From Prochlorococcus marinus CUG1433 (GTDB taxonomy: Bacteria > Cyanobacteriota > Cyanobacteriia > PCC-6307 > Cyanobiaceae), in contig JAEPLN010000001.1 in the NCBI GenBank assembly GCA_017644425.1, positions 558,001 to 622,000 on the forward strand: a DNA stretch of 64,000 bases, read 5' to 3'. The position numbers and the translations under genes are program-made. Each line of letters begins with the position of its first letter. Position 1 is the stretch's first letter. The notes under the pieces are model-generated. The model was not told the origin of the DNA. It made no database searches and worked only from the letters and a program-made list of their open reading frames with translations. This document shows, piece by piece, positions 7,863 through 15,205 of the stretch.

Positions 7863-8190
7863 GATATTTGATTTCCTTCTAACAGGATATAAAGTTACAT
7901 ATTTTAAAGTCTATTTACTCATAAACCTAGAATACGTGAATTCGGGGATTTCTCTCGATAATTTCAGTCCCTGTTGTCGCTAGTAATTATAGAGCGAAGT
8001 CTTATCAGACTAATTGATTGAACTTAAATTTTCGAATAATCCCATTCTCAGGAATACGCTTCCTATATTTTGTAATTTGCTAAATTTCAGGCGGACTATC
8101 AATCATCTAGATTGCCTCCGAACTCAACATTTATAAATTACTCCTTTTTATATTTTCAGTAAATCCGTAAATATGCTGATTTACTTTTTT
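7863..8190. ncRNA. Candidate structured small RNA region
   Basis: About 330 bp without a credible protein gene. G+C is visibly higher than in other spacers, and several short hairpins occur (for example AGTCT-TATC-AGACT near 8001). A minus-strand terminator lies at its left end. At its right end the arms AGTAAATC (8158-8165) and GATTTACT (8178-8185) are followed by a T tract, resembling a plus-strand terminator. On the minus strand a tiny frame after AAAAAGGAG reads 7 codons and is followed by an 8-codon one. The strand is undecided; no tmRNA, 6S, SRP or RNase P signature was found. Confidence 0.3.
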
Positions 8191-8266
8191 CTTAATTTGT
8201 AAGAGGATTTTAATGATCCTTTGTTTTTTATAGATAAATATAAAAATTAAAGTCTATAATCCTCAG

Positions 8267-8610
8267 TTAAAGAAACACATAGAGCAAAATAGATTCAATT
8301 ATTCTTTTATCACTATCAGAAAGTTTATAATTTTTCAATTTCCACTCAACAAATTTTAAACACTCATCAATAGAAGGATTCTTATCCCGGCGCTTACGCC
8401 ACTATCTAATCCAATCTGCCAAGGCAAAAGTTATTTTTGTATTAAGCCTATTTACCAATCAGGATAATTAAAATATCGGACAATAGGTTCTTCATAAAAT
8501 CCCCCTTCTTTTATACCCTTATCATATTTTTCAATAATCTTTTTAGTAGAAGCTATTGGGGAAATAAAATACATATATTGACTCCATCGTAGTTGATATA
8601 ATGATTTTAA
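8267..8610 (-). pseudogene. Decayed gene of unknown function
   Basis: Read on the minus strand, an open stretch (starting around QLRWSQYMYFISPIASTKK, ATG at 8574) stops at TAA 8452-8454 after RYFNYPDW. In another frame the protein-like sequence continues immediately (NRLNTKITFALADWIR), meets a TAG at 8402-8404, and goes on through WRKRRDKNPSIDECLKFVEW to a final stop at 8267-8269. Seamless continuation with one frameshift and one nonsense codon is the pattern of a recently inactivated gene of about 110 codons. Family unknown. Confidence 0.55.
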
Positions 8611-8661
8611 TTATTTATTATTCTATAAAAGAATTTAATAAATAGATTATTAATATTCATT

Positions 8662-8757
8662 ATGGATTTCATCAAAAAGAACAAGATCTTAATACTAATG
8701 GCGGTTATTGCATTTTTATCATTTGTATTAGAAAAAGTAGGCATAATACACCCTTAA
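8662..8757 (+). CDS. 31-aa single-helix membrane protein
   Basis: ATG at 8662, TAA at 8755-8757. MDFIKKNK is a positively charged start, followed by one hydrophobic helix (ILILMAVIAFLSFVL) and a short end. It resembles small photosystem or oxidase subunits in architecture only; no specific family is recognised. Existence is inferred from the clean charge-helix layout. Confidence 0.4.
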   Translation: MDFIKKNKILILMAVIAFLSFVLEKVGIIHP

Positions 8758-8786
8758 ATTAATTAAGTTTATTTGATAAATGCTTC

Positions 8787-8876
8787 CTAATGAAATAAGT
8801 AAACAGATACTATTACTGCAAAAATAAGCAATGGAGATAATAATGTAAAAATTAAAGTTGCAAGATTAATCAGCAT
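8787..8876 (-). CDS. 29-aa single-helix membrane protein
   Basis: ATG at 8876, TAG at 8787-8789. Almost entirely one membrane helix (LINLATLIFTLLSPLLIFAVIVSVYLF). Size and layout are like Pet/Psb low-molecular-weight subunits, but it does not match PetN, PetG, PetL, PsbX or PsbK as I know them. Convergent with the 31-aa protein at 8662. Low certainty. Confidence 0.35.
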   Translation of the reverse strand: MLINLATLIFTLLSPLLIFAVIVSVYLFH

Positions 8877-8966
8877 AATTTTTAAATAAATACACAAATT
8901 TAATAAACATCACTTTTAAGCATTTGCAATAAGTAAAATTTAAATTATTACGATATAAAAAAACAA

Positions 8967-9164
8967 TTGATTAAAGAAAGATATAAAGAAGAATATAAAG
9001 AGGGCTCAGACCTACTATGTCCTAGTGATAAAGAAGATAAAATAACAAGGCAATTTTATAAAGATTTATCTTTTCTTTCAAAAAACATAAACTATAGTAA
9101 AAAGAAAAAGCTAAAACTTTTTGAACAAATAGTTAGAATATTAAAAGGTAAAGGCTTGGGTTGA
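8967..9164 (+). CDS. Hypothetical lysine-rich 65-aa protein
   Basis: TTG start at 8967 (no ATG in frame). Soluble, very basic (YSKKKKLKLFEQIVRILKGKGLG), perhaps nucleic-acid associated, but no motif is recognised. Its stop overlaps the start of the CPBP protease gene by 4 bp, suggesting translational coupling and a two-gene operon. Confidence 0.5.
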   Translation: MIKERYKEEYKEGSDLLCPSDKEDKITRQFYKDLSFLSKNINYSKKKKLKLFEQIVRILKGKGLG

Positions 9165-10042
9165 TTAATATTCAAACTAAAATGAAAAATGTAATGATAC
9201 TAATTAGAAGTTTTTTTCTTTTAAGACCAAGATTTTTATCCACTATATTTTTTATTCCTATTCTTTATGGCATTGGCTGGGCTTTATCTCAGCCACTTTT
9301 ATTGTTTAATTTTGAAAAAGAAAATTTATCCTTAATTGGTACTATTATTACTTTCTTACTTTTTATCTTTTTACTTCCATATTGGTTTTATATCAAACGA
9401 AATAAATCAAGTGCTTGGATACTTCTTGGGATAACAAAAGACAAATTCTTAAAAAACTTTTTCAATTTTTCTCAAGGTATTTTATTTGCTTTAGTTTTAA
9501 TAATTCTAATTCTGGTACCACTGTTTCAAAAAAATTATATTTCTTGGATAGGTGAATTCTCGCCAATAATATTGTTAAATTCTATTGTTCTAGGATTAGG
9601 TGTTGGATTCGCAGAGGAAATAATTTTTAGAGGCTGGTTACTAGAAGAATTAAAATTTGAATATGGTACAAAAATATCAATAGCTTTACAATCTTTAATT
9701 TTTAGTTTGGTTCATAATTTATCAAATGAGATCTTTTGGAACATAGCAGGATTACGTTTGGGATTTATTTTACTTGGGATATTTCTATCATTAGTAAAAA
9801 TTAGAGATAAAGGTTCTTTGTGGAATTGCATAGGAATTCATGGAGGACTTGTTGGCATTTGGTTTTTATTAAATAACGGATTGATAGAATTCAAAGAAAA
9901 TACACCTTCTTTTTTAGCAGGTCCTTTTACACAAAATGTTCCAAACCCAATTGGAAGCTTTAGTGCAATTTTAATATTACTTTTATTATGTATTTTTTAT
10001 ACAGTAAAATCAAAAAATATTTTTACTAGACGTTTTAATTAG
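9161..10042 (+). CDS. CPBP (CAAX/Abi-type) intramembrane metalloprotease
   Basis: 293 residues with about eight membrane helices. The motifs of the CPBP family are present: AEEIIFRGWL (Glu152/153, Arg157), the first His in FSLVHNLSN (about 184) and HGGLVGIWFLLNN (about 228). Members are membrane glutamic-type proteases involved in prenyl-protein processing, bacteriocin self-immunity or thylakoid-related functions; the substrate here is unknown. Translation may start at TTG 9161, which overlaps the upstream gene, or at ATG 9182 (MKNVMILIRS). Confidence 0.88.
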   Translation: MINIQTKMKNVMILIRSFFLLRPRFLSTIFFIPILYGIGWALSQPLLLFNFEKENLSLIGTIITFLLFIFLLPYWFYIKRNKSSAWILLGITKDKFLKNFFNFSQGILFALVLIILILVPLFQKNYISWIGEFSPIILLNSIVLGLGVGFAEEIIFRGWLLEELKFEYGTKISIALQSLIFSLVHNLSNEIFWNIAGLRLGFILLGIFLSLVKIRDKGSLWNCIGIHGGLVGIWFLLNNGLIEFKENTPSFLAGPFTQNVPNPIGSFSAILILLLLCIFYTVKSKNIFTRRFN

Positions 10043-10104
10043 ATATAAATACGGATTGATTTTTGATTAGTAATTGTCAGATTAAAATAAAGCTTAATAC
10101 TCAT

Positions 10105-10269
10105 ATGAACTTTGAGGCAGGAATAAGGTTTATTGTGTTTTTAATAATTTTTGGAGTTACAAACTATCTAATGATGTTGAGAAGATATGAAAACGACATC
10201 AAAAAAAAGAAATATTTACAGCAAAAAAAAATTTCCAGACTATACCCTAAAGGTTCATTTATTTTCTGA
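10105..10269 (+). CDS. 54-aa membrane protein
   Basis: ATG at 10105 is preferred to a TTG at 10063, because the extra residues are Lys/Asn filler and the ATG puts the helix near the N-terminus. One membrane helix (IRFIVFLIIFGVTNYLMML) is followed by a basic tail (KKKKYLQQKKISRLYPKG). Family not recognised; lies after the CPBP protease on the same strand. Confidence 0.55.
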   Translation: MNFEAGIRFIVFLIIFGVTNYLMMLRRYENDIKKKKYLQQKKISRLYPKGSFIF

Positions 10270-10297
10270 AATTAAAAAAAGTTTTTGTAGAATTTCC

Positions 10298-10546
10298 TCA
10301 CCATTTTTTATTAGTTTTTTGCCAACCTTCATTTAATAATTTTTGCCATAATAATCTTGCTTCTTCAATAACAATTTTTTTTCTAGTTTTCATTAATGGA
10401 GGTTTTTCTCCATGAATTCCCATAATAATTCCTTCTTCAATAAACATATAATCATTAGATTTATCAGAATTATCTCTATCTTTGTAAAAACGCATCACCC
10501 CTACAAAATTGGGGTCAATTAACCAGAAATCATTAGTTGTATTCAA
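10298..10546 (-). CDS. DUF1651 family protein
   Basis: 82 residues. The family layout is visible: FWLIDPNFVGVMRFYKD at the start, the central KPPLMKTRKKIVIEEARLLWQKLL and a Trp-containing end (NEGWQKTNKKW). DUF1651 is a short domain found mostly in Prochlorococcus and marine Synechococcus, often in variable regions; function unknown. Single gene, convergent with the 54-aa membrane protein. Confidence 0.75.
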   Translation of the reverse strand: MNTTNDFWLIDPNFVGVMRFYKDRDNSDKSNDYMFIEEGIIMGIHGEKPPLMKTRKKIVIEEARLLWQKLLNEGWQKTNKKW

Positions 10547-10618
10547 TAAACCAAAATGAAATTAAATTAATAATATGATTTCATTACAATTTGCGAGGTA
10601 ATTATTTATTTAGTTTAT

Positions 10619-11047
10619 TCATATTTGATATGTTTTTTCTTTTTGTCTATTTTTTTTCAATTCGCCACGTTTTTTTTTAACCTCAACTCTTTTCTTTTGC
10701 GATGCTTTAGTAGGTTGTGTAGATTTTCTTAATTTAAATGGTTTATTTAAAGCATTTTTTATGATTGAACTAAATTTCATTAAAGCTAGCTGCCTATTTA
10801 ATAATTGATTTCTGTGTTCTTGAACCGTTAAACGTAAGCTATTATTCACTAATTTGTTTTTCAAGTTTATCTTAAGAATTTCTTTCTGATAATCATTTAA
10901 TACTTTGGAATCTTCTAAATTAAAAATAATCTCCACTCTGCTTTCAATTTTATTTACATTTTGTCCTCCAGGACCGGAGGATCTGGAAAATCGCCATTTA
11001 ATTTCGTTGGAGGGGATTACTAATGTTTTAGTAATTTTTAAATCCAT
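10619..11047 (-). CDS. arfB: ArfB/YaeJ-type peptidyl-tRNA hydrolase
   Basis: 142 residues, usual length. The catalytic GGQ lies at residues 27-29 in FSRSSGPGGQNVNK. The C-terminal tail is strongly basic (KKRVEVKKKRGELKKNRQK), as needed to insert in the empty mRNA channel. ArfB releases nascent chains from ribosomes stalled without a stop codon, a back-up to tmRNA. The GGQ, the NVNK loop and the tail all agree with this and not with the long release factors, which carry extra domains. Confidence 0.92.
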   Translation of the reverse strand: MDLKITKTLVIPSNEIKWRFSRSSGPGGQNVNKIESRVEIIFNLEDSKVLNDYQKEILKINLKNKLVNNSLRLTVQEHRNQLLNRQLALMKFSSIIKNALNKPFKLRKSTQPTKASQKKRVEVKKKRGELKKNRQKEKTYQI

Positions 11048-11118
11048 TTTTAGTTCTTTTTGATTTAGATCTTTAGAATCATCTCCTTAATATTTTAAAG
11101 CATACCTTAAAATTCGAT

Positions 11119-11171
11119 CGGTAAATACTGGGCGGTTAAGTTAGGTAAACCGAATTTCGGTGTATTTGCCG
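11119..11171 (+). promoter_or_regulatory. Structured 5' leader element
   Basis: Outer arms CGGTAAATAC (11119-11128) and GTATTTGCCG (11162-11171) pair over ten positions with one G-U. Inside, CGGTT (11133-11137) can pair with AACCG (11148-11152), or CCG-AATTT-CGG can form instead. It lies about 80 bp before the gene at 11252, which ends in a strong terminator, so it may be a regulatory leader or a small RNA. No known riboswitch consensus is recognised. Confidence 0.35.
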
Positions 11172-11251
11172 TATCAATATCTTCGGTATTTATCCTTTCA
11201 TATTTCAAAGAATTATCAGATATTGAATTTGTACTAATTCAAAGGTCACTT

Positions 11252-11488
11252 ATGTATTCAATGTTTGATCTGCTTTTTGAAACACCTTCATATCGCCCAG
11301 TATATGTTATTTCCGATAGTGAAATGAAGGAGTTAAAGAAAAACCAACATCAAGAAGAGCTTGATGAAATTACAAAACAAAAAGTAAGACTTGAAGATGC
11401 TTTTAAAGCTCAACTAAAACATCTTGAAGAGAGAGAAAAAGAAGTAAAAAAAGAACTTAAAGTACTCTCAGCCTCAAAAGATAAATAA
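11252..11488 (+). CDS. Coiled-coil hypothetical protein, 78 aa
   Basis: ATG at 11252 (a second in-frame ATG at 11261). The N-terminal 22 residues (MFDLLFETPSYRPVYVISDSE) look ordered. The rest is a continuous charged helix with coiled-coil character (EELDEITKQKVRLEDAFKAQ). No known family. It has its own terminator at 11516 and a structured leader upstream, so it appears to be a monocistronic, possibly highly expressed unit. Confidence 0.7.
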   Translation: MYSMFDLLFETPSYRPVYVISDSEMKELKKNQHQEELDEITKQKVRLEDAFKAQLKHLEEREKEVKKELKVLSASKDK

Positions 11489-11515
11489 TTTATTTTTAGC
11501 GAAACTACTTTTTCC

Positions 11516-11541
11516 AAAGACGGTTTTTAACCGTCTTTTTT
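11516..11541 (+). terminator. Strong intrinsic terminator
   Basis: Ten-base perfect stem AAAGACGGTT / AACCGTCTTT with a TTT loop and a T-rich tail, 28 bp after the stop of the coiled-coil gene. The best-formed terminator in this part of the window. Confidence 0.85.
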
Positions 11542-11607
11542 AATTCTTTTAATCTTAAGGTATCCATTAAATCCACAGATTTTAAAAATATTTTCCATAA
11601 TTAATGG

Positions 11608-11712
11608 ATGGATAGAAATAAAGAAAAAATAAGAATGTTCTTACCCTTTAGCTGGATAATTTGTGCAGCAATATCTTTTGCTTACATAAATTCACATTTA
11701 ATAAATACCTAA
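11608..11712 (+). CDS. 34-aa membrane protein
   Basis: ATG at 11608, TAA at 11710-11712. Basic start (MDRNKEKIRM), then one hydrophobic helix (FLPFSWIICAAISFAYI). Ends 5 bp before the next gene on the same strand, so probably co-transcribed with it. Family not recognised. Confidence 0.45.
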   Translation: MDRNKEKIRMFLPFSWIICAAISFAYINSHLINT

Positions 11713-11717
11713 CATAG

Positions 11718-12062
11718 ATGTCTTATCCCTCAAGAGACGTAATACTTGCATCTTCAAAAGGGTGGGTAGCATCTTTTTTAAATTTTCTTCCTGGTTTAGG
11801 ATCGGGTTACTTATATCAAAGAAGATGGAAACCCTACTTTTTTACAATCACTGCTAGTACTGCATGGTTCGCTTTAGGTTTTTTTTTACAAGGAGAGTCA
11901 GAACCCTCTCAAAGTGAACAAATAATTGGAATTTCTGGTCTTTTTTTCATATCAATTGTTACAGTTATAGAAGCCAACTTAGCTTTCAAAAAAGCAAATA
12001 ATAAAACAAAAGCTGAAAAAGAGAAAATAATTTCTTCTAAAAAAAAAGGATGGTTTAAATAA
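11718..12062 (+). CDS. Conserved membrane protein, 114 aa
   Basis: Two or three membrane helices: about 16-34 (FLNFLPGLGSGYLYQ, a re-entrant-like Gly-rich turn), 40-58, and 70-92. The NFLPGLGSGYLYQRRWKPYF segment recalls TM2-like proteins but is not diagnostic. The tail is basic and ends KKKGWFK. Function unknown; likely cell-envelope or thylakoid membrane protein. Confidence 0.7.
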   Translation: MSYPSRDVILASSKGWVASFLNFLPGLGSGYLYQRRWKPYFFTITASTAWFALGFFLQGESEPSQSEQIIGISGLFFISIVTVIEANLAFKKANNKTKAEKEKIISSKKKGWFK

Positions 12063-12165
12063 TTCAAAAAATTAGATCAAAAAAAATATTTAACTAGTTA
12101 TCAGTTTCTTAATTTAAATAAATAATTCCCATAAATGATTTTTTAGATAATTAAAAAAATTTTTT

Positions 12166-12438
12166 TTAGTTATAAAAAAATAAAATTTCCTTTTCTTTAA
12201 GACCTTCCCATCCCGAGTCTATTAATAATTGATTCAATGTTTCTTTATCAAAATGCTTAGAACCTGTTTTGACGCATCTATTTCTCATTGATTTTTTAAC
12301 ACCACTCCTTTGTCTTTTATTCTCCTCATCCATAATTCTATTGTATAGATCTAGCATTTTTTTAGGGATTGGAGTACCGTCAAGATCCACTCCATTTTGA
12401 ATAGCAAGATCAACAGCCTGCATTCCCATTTTCTGCAT
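12166..12438 (-). CDS. Conserved hypothetical protein, 90 aa
   Basis: ATG at 12438. Soluble, with MGMQAVDLAIQNGVDLDGTPIP near the N-terminus and a basic middle (NKRQRSGVKKSMRNRCVK). No recognised domain. The even composition and the DGTPIPKKMLDLYN stretch suggest a conserved picocyanobacterial protein. It follows prxQ on the same strand after 67 bp and may be its downstream partner. Confidence 0.6.
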   Translation of the reverse strand: MQKMGMQAVDLAIQNGVDLDGTPIPKKMLDLYNRIMDEENKRQRSGVKKSMRNRCVKTGSKHFDKETLNQLLIDSGWEGLKEKEILFFYN

Positions 12439-12505
12439 AAATTAAAAAAAAGCTGAAACCATAATAAAACAAAAGTTATTAATCTAGAATTCTTTGCATA
12501 ATAAT

Positions 12506-12955
12506 TTATTGATTTTGAATTTCTTTAAGTACTCTAATAGCCTCTTTAATGTGTTCAGGACCATTCAATAAATCTCTAAAAATATGCCTAACTGTCCCTT
12601 TGCGATCAATAACGTAAGTTACCCTACCATCCATAAAACCTAATACTTTAGGAACTTTAAAAGTTTTCCTAAGAGAGTCATTTGTGTCGCAAAGTAGTGG
12701 ATATTGTAATTTATTTTTATTAGCAAATGCCAAATGACTTGAGGTACTTCCATTACTTACTCCCCAAACTTGCGCACCTAATACTTTAAATAAGTCATAT
12801 TTATCTCTAAATCCGCAAACTTCTATAGTGCAACCAGGCGTATCATCTTTTGGATAAAAAAACAAAACTAGGGGATTTTTTAATCCCTTATTTGATCTTT
12901 TAACTCCATTTTGATCCAGTAAAGAAAATTCTGGAATTTTATCTCCAATCTGCAC
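12506..12955 (-). CDS. prxQ: Peroxiredoxin Q / bacterioferritin comigratory protein
   Basis: 149 residues, full length for the 1-Cys/atypical 2-Cys PrxQ group. The peroxidatic Cys42 and resolving Cys47 lie in DDTPGCTIEVCGFRD, five residues apart as in PrxQ. The thioredoxin fold signatures FFYPKDDTPG and VTYVIDRKGTVRHIF are present. It reduces H2O2 and alkyl hydroperoxides with thioredoxin, protecting the photosynthetic apparatus. No signal peptide, so cytosolic. Confidence 0.95.
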   Translation of the reverse strand: MQIGDKIPEFSLLDQNGVKRSNKGLKNPLVLFFYPKDDTPGCTIEVCGFRDKYDLFKVLGAQVWGVSNGSTSSHLAFANKNKLQYPLLCDTNDSLRKTFKVPKVLGFMDGRVTYVIDRKGTVRHIFRDLLNGPEHIKEAIRVLKEIQNQ

Positions 12956-13119
12956 AATAGTTCTTATAAAGTTCCATATTAGAGGTTAATATGTTTTTTT
13001 TGTGGCCGTAAAGTAAATAACTGCTATTAAAGTCAGTTTTTTTGTTTTAAAAGATACTAAAAAATTATTGAAATAAACTAGGGTAAATTTAAATAAGGTG
13101 AATTTATTAATTCAATAAT

Positions 13120-13254
13120 ATGGAATTAATAATTTATATTTCTTTATTTCTTTTTCTTTTTTTGGGAGTTATTTTTAACTTAAAAATAACTAATTTTAAA
13201 AAAGTTAAAGAAATACGAAACAAAGCGAAAGATTATTCAAAAAAGAATAATTAA
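13120..13254 (+). CDS. 44-aa membrane protein
   Basis: ATG at 13120, TAA at 13252-13254. One long N-terminal helix (ELIIYISLFLFLFLGVIF) followed by a very basic tail (FKKVKEIRNKAKDYSKKNN). Classic layout of a small inner-membrane protein with cytosolic positive tail. Family not recognised. Confidence 0.5.
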   Translation: MELIIYISLFLFLFLGVIFNLKITNFKKVKEIRNKAKDYSKKNN

Positions 13255-13270
13255 ATATGTATTGCAAAGA

Positions 13271-13510
13271 TTAAAATTCAATTTTTTCATTTGGAGTAAA
13301 TACTGAGCAATATTTTTTTACTAGGTCCTTTGGCTTACTAGTTGAAGAATTTGTTAATTTTAATTTTAGCTTTTCTATAGCCTCATTAGCATTAATCTCA
13401 CCGAGTCGATATCTTGCACACGTATCCAATACTTTAAACATTTTTGTGGTAACGGCTTCAGCTGGATAAATTAGAAAAAAAAGGTAAAAAACTACAAATA
13501 AGTACTTCAT
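13271..13510 (-). CDS. Small secreted protein with signal peptide
   Basis: ATG at 13510 gives 79 residues beginning MKYLFVVFYLFFLIYPAEA, a clean signal peptide with an AEA cleavage site; a further upstream ATG (13546) would bury it. The mature part has two Cys (DTCARYRLGEIN, KYCSVF) that could form a disulfide in the periplasm, and the frame ends VFTPNEKIEF. Family unknown. Confidence 0.65.
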   Translation of the reverse strand: MKYLFVVFYLFFLIYPAEAVTTKMFKVLDTCARYRLGEINANEAIEKLKLKLTNSSTSKPKDLVKKYCSVFTPNEKIEF

Positions 13511-13686
13511 TTGTTTAAATAGTAAATATTTAGCGAATAGTTTCAATAATTTAGAAAAAAATTAATTTAATAAAAGATTAAAGTTTAATAGAATGATCTA
13601 ATTGGGTTGGATCTATGATCTCTATAAAATAATAATAAATGAAATTAAGATAAAATAAGTGATAGTAATAAATAATCTCGTTGAAA

Positions 13687-13824
13687 ATGAGAAAATTAAT
13701 AGACAAACATAAAACTTTTATAAATTGGTACCAAAAAAAATTAAAATTGAGTGATTATCAATTACTTTGGTTAGTTTTCTTTAAAGGAGTATTAATAACA
13801 ATAATATTTTTCAAAATTTTTTAA
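13687..13824 (+). CDS. 45-aa membrane protein
   Basis: ATG at 13687, TAA at 13822-13824. Basic N-terminal half (MRKLIDKHKTFINWYQKKLK), then a C-terminal helix (LLWLVFFKGVLITIIFFKIF), so tail-anchored. Unlike its neighbours the helix is at the C-terminus. Family not recognised. Confidence 0.5.
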   Translation: MRKLIDKHKTFINWYQKKLKLSDYQLLWLVFFKGVLITIIFFKIF

Positions 13825-13914
13825 TATTAAAAAAGCTGTCCCGAGAATGAAATTTTCACATGATTTGACTATATTTAATAGTAGATTTCCTAATTAGTTA
13901 AACAGTTATCAGTT

Positions 13915-14181
13915 ATGAATATTTTTGGTGTAGGTTTGCCTGAAGTTACTGTAATACTTATCTTAGCTCTTTTAATTTTTGGTCCAAAAAAGCTTCCAGA
14001 ATTAGGAAAACAGCTTGGTAAAACTTTGAAAAGTCTTAAAAAAGCGTCGAATGAATTTCAAAATGAAATCGACCAAGTTATGAACGAAGAAGATAAAGAT
14101 GAATCTCCTAAATCTATAGAAAGCAATCAAACCAATGAAATTAATCAAGAAAAAATAGATTCAGAAAACAGCAAAAAATAA
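13915..14181 (+). CDS. tatA: Twin-arginine translocase subunit TatA
   Basis: 88 residues. An N-terminal helix (PEVTVILILALLIFG) is followed by the invariant FGPKKLPELGKQLGKTLKSLK hinge and amphipathic helix, then a soluble acidic tail. TatA pores move folded proteins across the thylakoid and plasma membranes; cyanobacteria use one TatA/B-like protein for both roles. Followed 5 bp later by a conserved hypothetical gene that is probably in the same operon. Confidence 0.95.
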   Translation: MNIFGVGLPEVTVILILALLIFGPKKLPELGKQLGKTLKSLKKASNEFQNEIDQVMNEEDKDESPKSIESNQTNEINQEKIDSENSKK

Positions 14182-14185
14182 TATC

Positions 14186-14578
14186 TTGGATAGGCCCATA
14201 ACCCCAATAGAAGAATTTGAAAGAGCATTAGATAAAGCAGCTCTTACTAAAGAAGAATATGAATTGATAGATTACATCCGCTATACAAGTGTTTTTACAC
14301 AAACTAGTCTTGTTAAAGATTTAAAAAGGCCATCAAAACCTCCTCTTTTATCAGTTCTATGTCAAATTTGCAGAAAAATTGGTTCGGAGATGCCAGATCA
14401 TTTCAAAAAAGTAATTGAGTGGTCAATTGAAATAAGTGATCACAATACAAAATGGGATGCTCATTTAATTTGCGCAGAAGCATTGAATATAGACAAAATC
14501 CCATTAAGTCCTATTCATGGAACAACTTTGTTTGATGTTCTTGTTGTACACAAAGAATTATTTCTTGGATTTGATTAA
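14186..14578 (+). CDS. Conserved cyanobacterial hypothetical protein, 130 aa
   Basis: TTG start at 14186, 5 bp after tatA; no earlier ATG is in frame. Soluble. Even composition with two Cys close together (LCQICRKIG) and a WDAHLICAEALN segment. Domain not recognised. The tight link to tatA suggests co-expression but no role is inferred. Confidence 0.7.
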   Translation: MDRPITPIEEFERALDKAALTKEEYELIDYIRYTSVFTQTSLVKDLKRPSKPPLLSVLCQICRKIGSEMPDHFKKVIEWSIEISDHNTKWDAHLICAEALNIDKIPLSPIHGTTLFDVLVVHKELFLGFD

Positions 14579-14579
14579 A

Positions 14580-14897
14580 TTAATCATCTAAAGGAACAGA
14601 ATCAGTATCTATAACTTCCGAATCAACATACTTATTTATTTTATTTTCAATCCAATTATTTATATAACTAACTAAAGGTAATGAACCTCTAAAAATAAAA
14701 ATAGAGGTAGGCAAAGCGCTTAGTAAACCGACTACAGGACTTTTAAAAAGTAATCTTCCGGCTTTTATGTTAAATAAAATAATAAGCGCTGAGGGAACTA
14801 TAACTTTAACTACTGTTTTGAGCGCCTCAAGCCAACCGACACGATATATCCACCATATTAAAATTATGCCAATTATATAGAGGAATAAGTAAGTCAT
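14580..14897 (-). CDS. Conserved membrane protein, 105 aa
   Basis: ATG at 14897. Three hydrophobic stretches (residues about 2-17, 30-45, 55-75) and an acidic C-terminus (DSEVIDTDSVPLDD). Stops one base past the convergent tatA-linked gene. Family not recognised. Confidence 0.6.
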   Translation of the reverse strand: MTYLFLYIIGIILIWWIYRVGWLEALKTVVKVIVPSALIILFNIKAGRLLFKSPVVGLLSALPTSIFIFRGSLPLVSYINNWIENKINKYVDSEVIDTDSVPLDD

Positions 14898-14988
14898 AAA
14901 AATAGTATAATAATTATCTATTTATCTTGTTCTTGCTAAGAAAAAGATTTTATAAATTTCTTTAACATCAATCAATCAAATTCTAGTA

Positions 14989-15204
14989 ATGAGTTTTTCT
15001 GAAATAAGAAAATTTTTAATTAAGATGCAATCTGATGAAGAATTAAAAAAGCAAGTTACAACATCTTCTACAGCAGATGATGTAGCCCTAATAGGTCAAC
15101 GCTTAGGTTATGACTTTTCAGGAGATGATCTCTTAAGATTTAATGGACAAAAAGTTGATAAAGTTACAGTAAGAAAGGTAGATCATCCAGGAGAATACCA
15201 CTAA
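14989..15204 (+). CDS. Nif11-domain protein without modification core
   Basis: 71 residues: MSFSEIRKFLIKMQSDEELKK followed by DDVALIGQRLGYDFSGDDLLRF is the Nif11 pattern (Pfam Nif11 / N2P leader superfamily). In Prochlorococcus the domain is used both as the leader of lanthipeptides (prochlorosins) and in stand-alone proteins. Here no double-Gly cleavage site and no Cys-rich core follow; it ends VRKVDHPGEYH. So a stand-alone Nif11 protein of unknown role; no lanthionine synthetase is in the window. Confidence 0.85.
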   Translation: MSFSEIRKFLIKMQSDEELKKQVTTSSTADDVALIGQRLGYDFSGDDLLRFNGQKVDKVTVRKVDHPGEYH

Positions 15205-15205
15205 A

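Noticed and set aside
7863-8190. tmRNA, 6S, RNase P or SRP RNA in the structured gap
   Set aside because: Diagnostic segments (tag-coding stretch, RNase P core, SRP tetraloop helix) were not seen.
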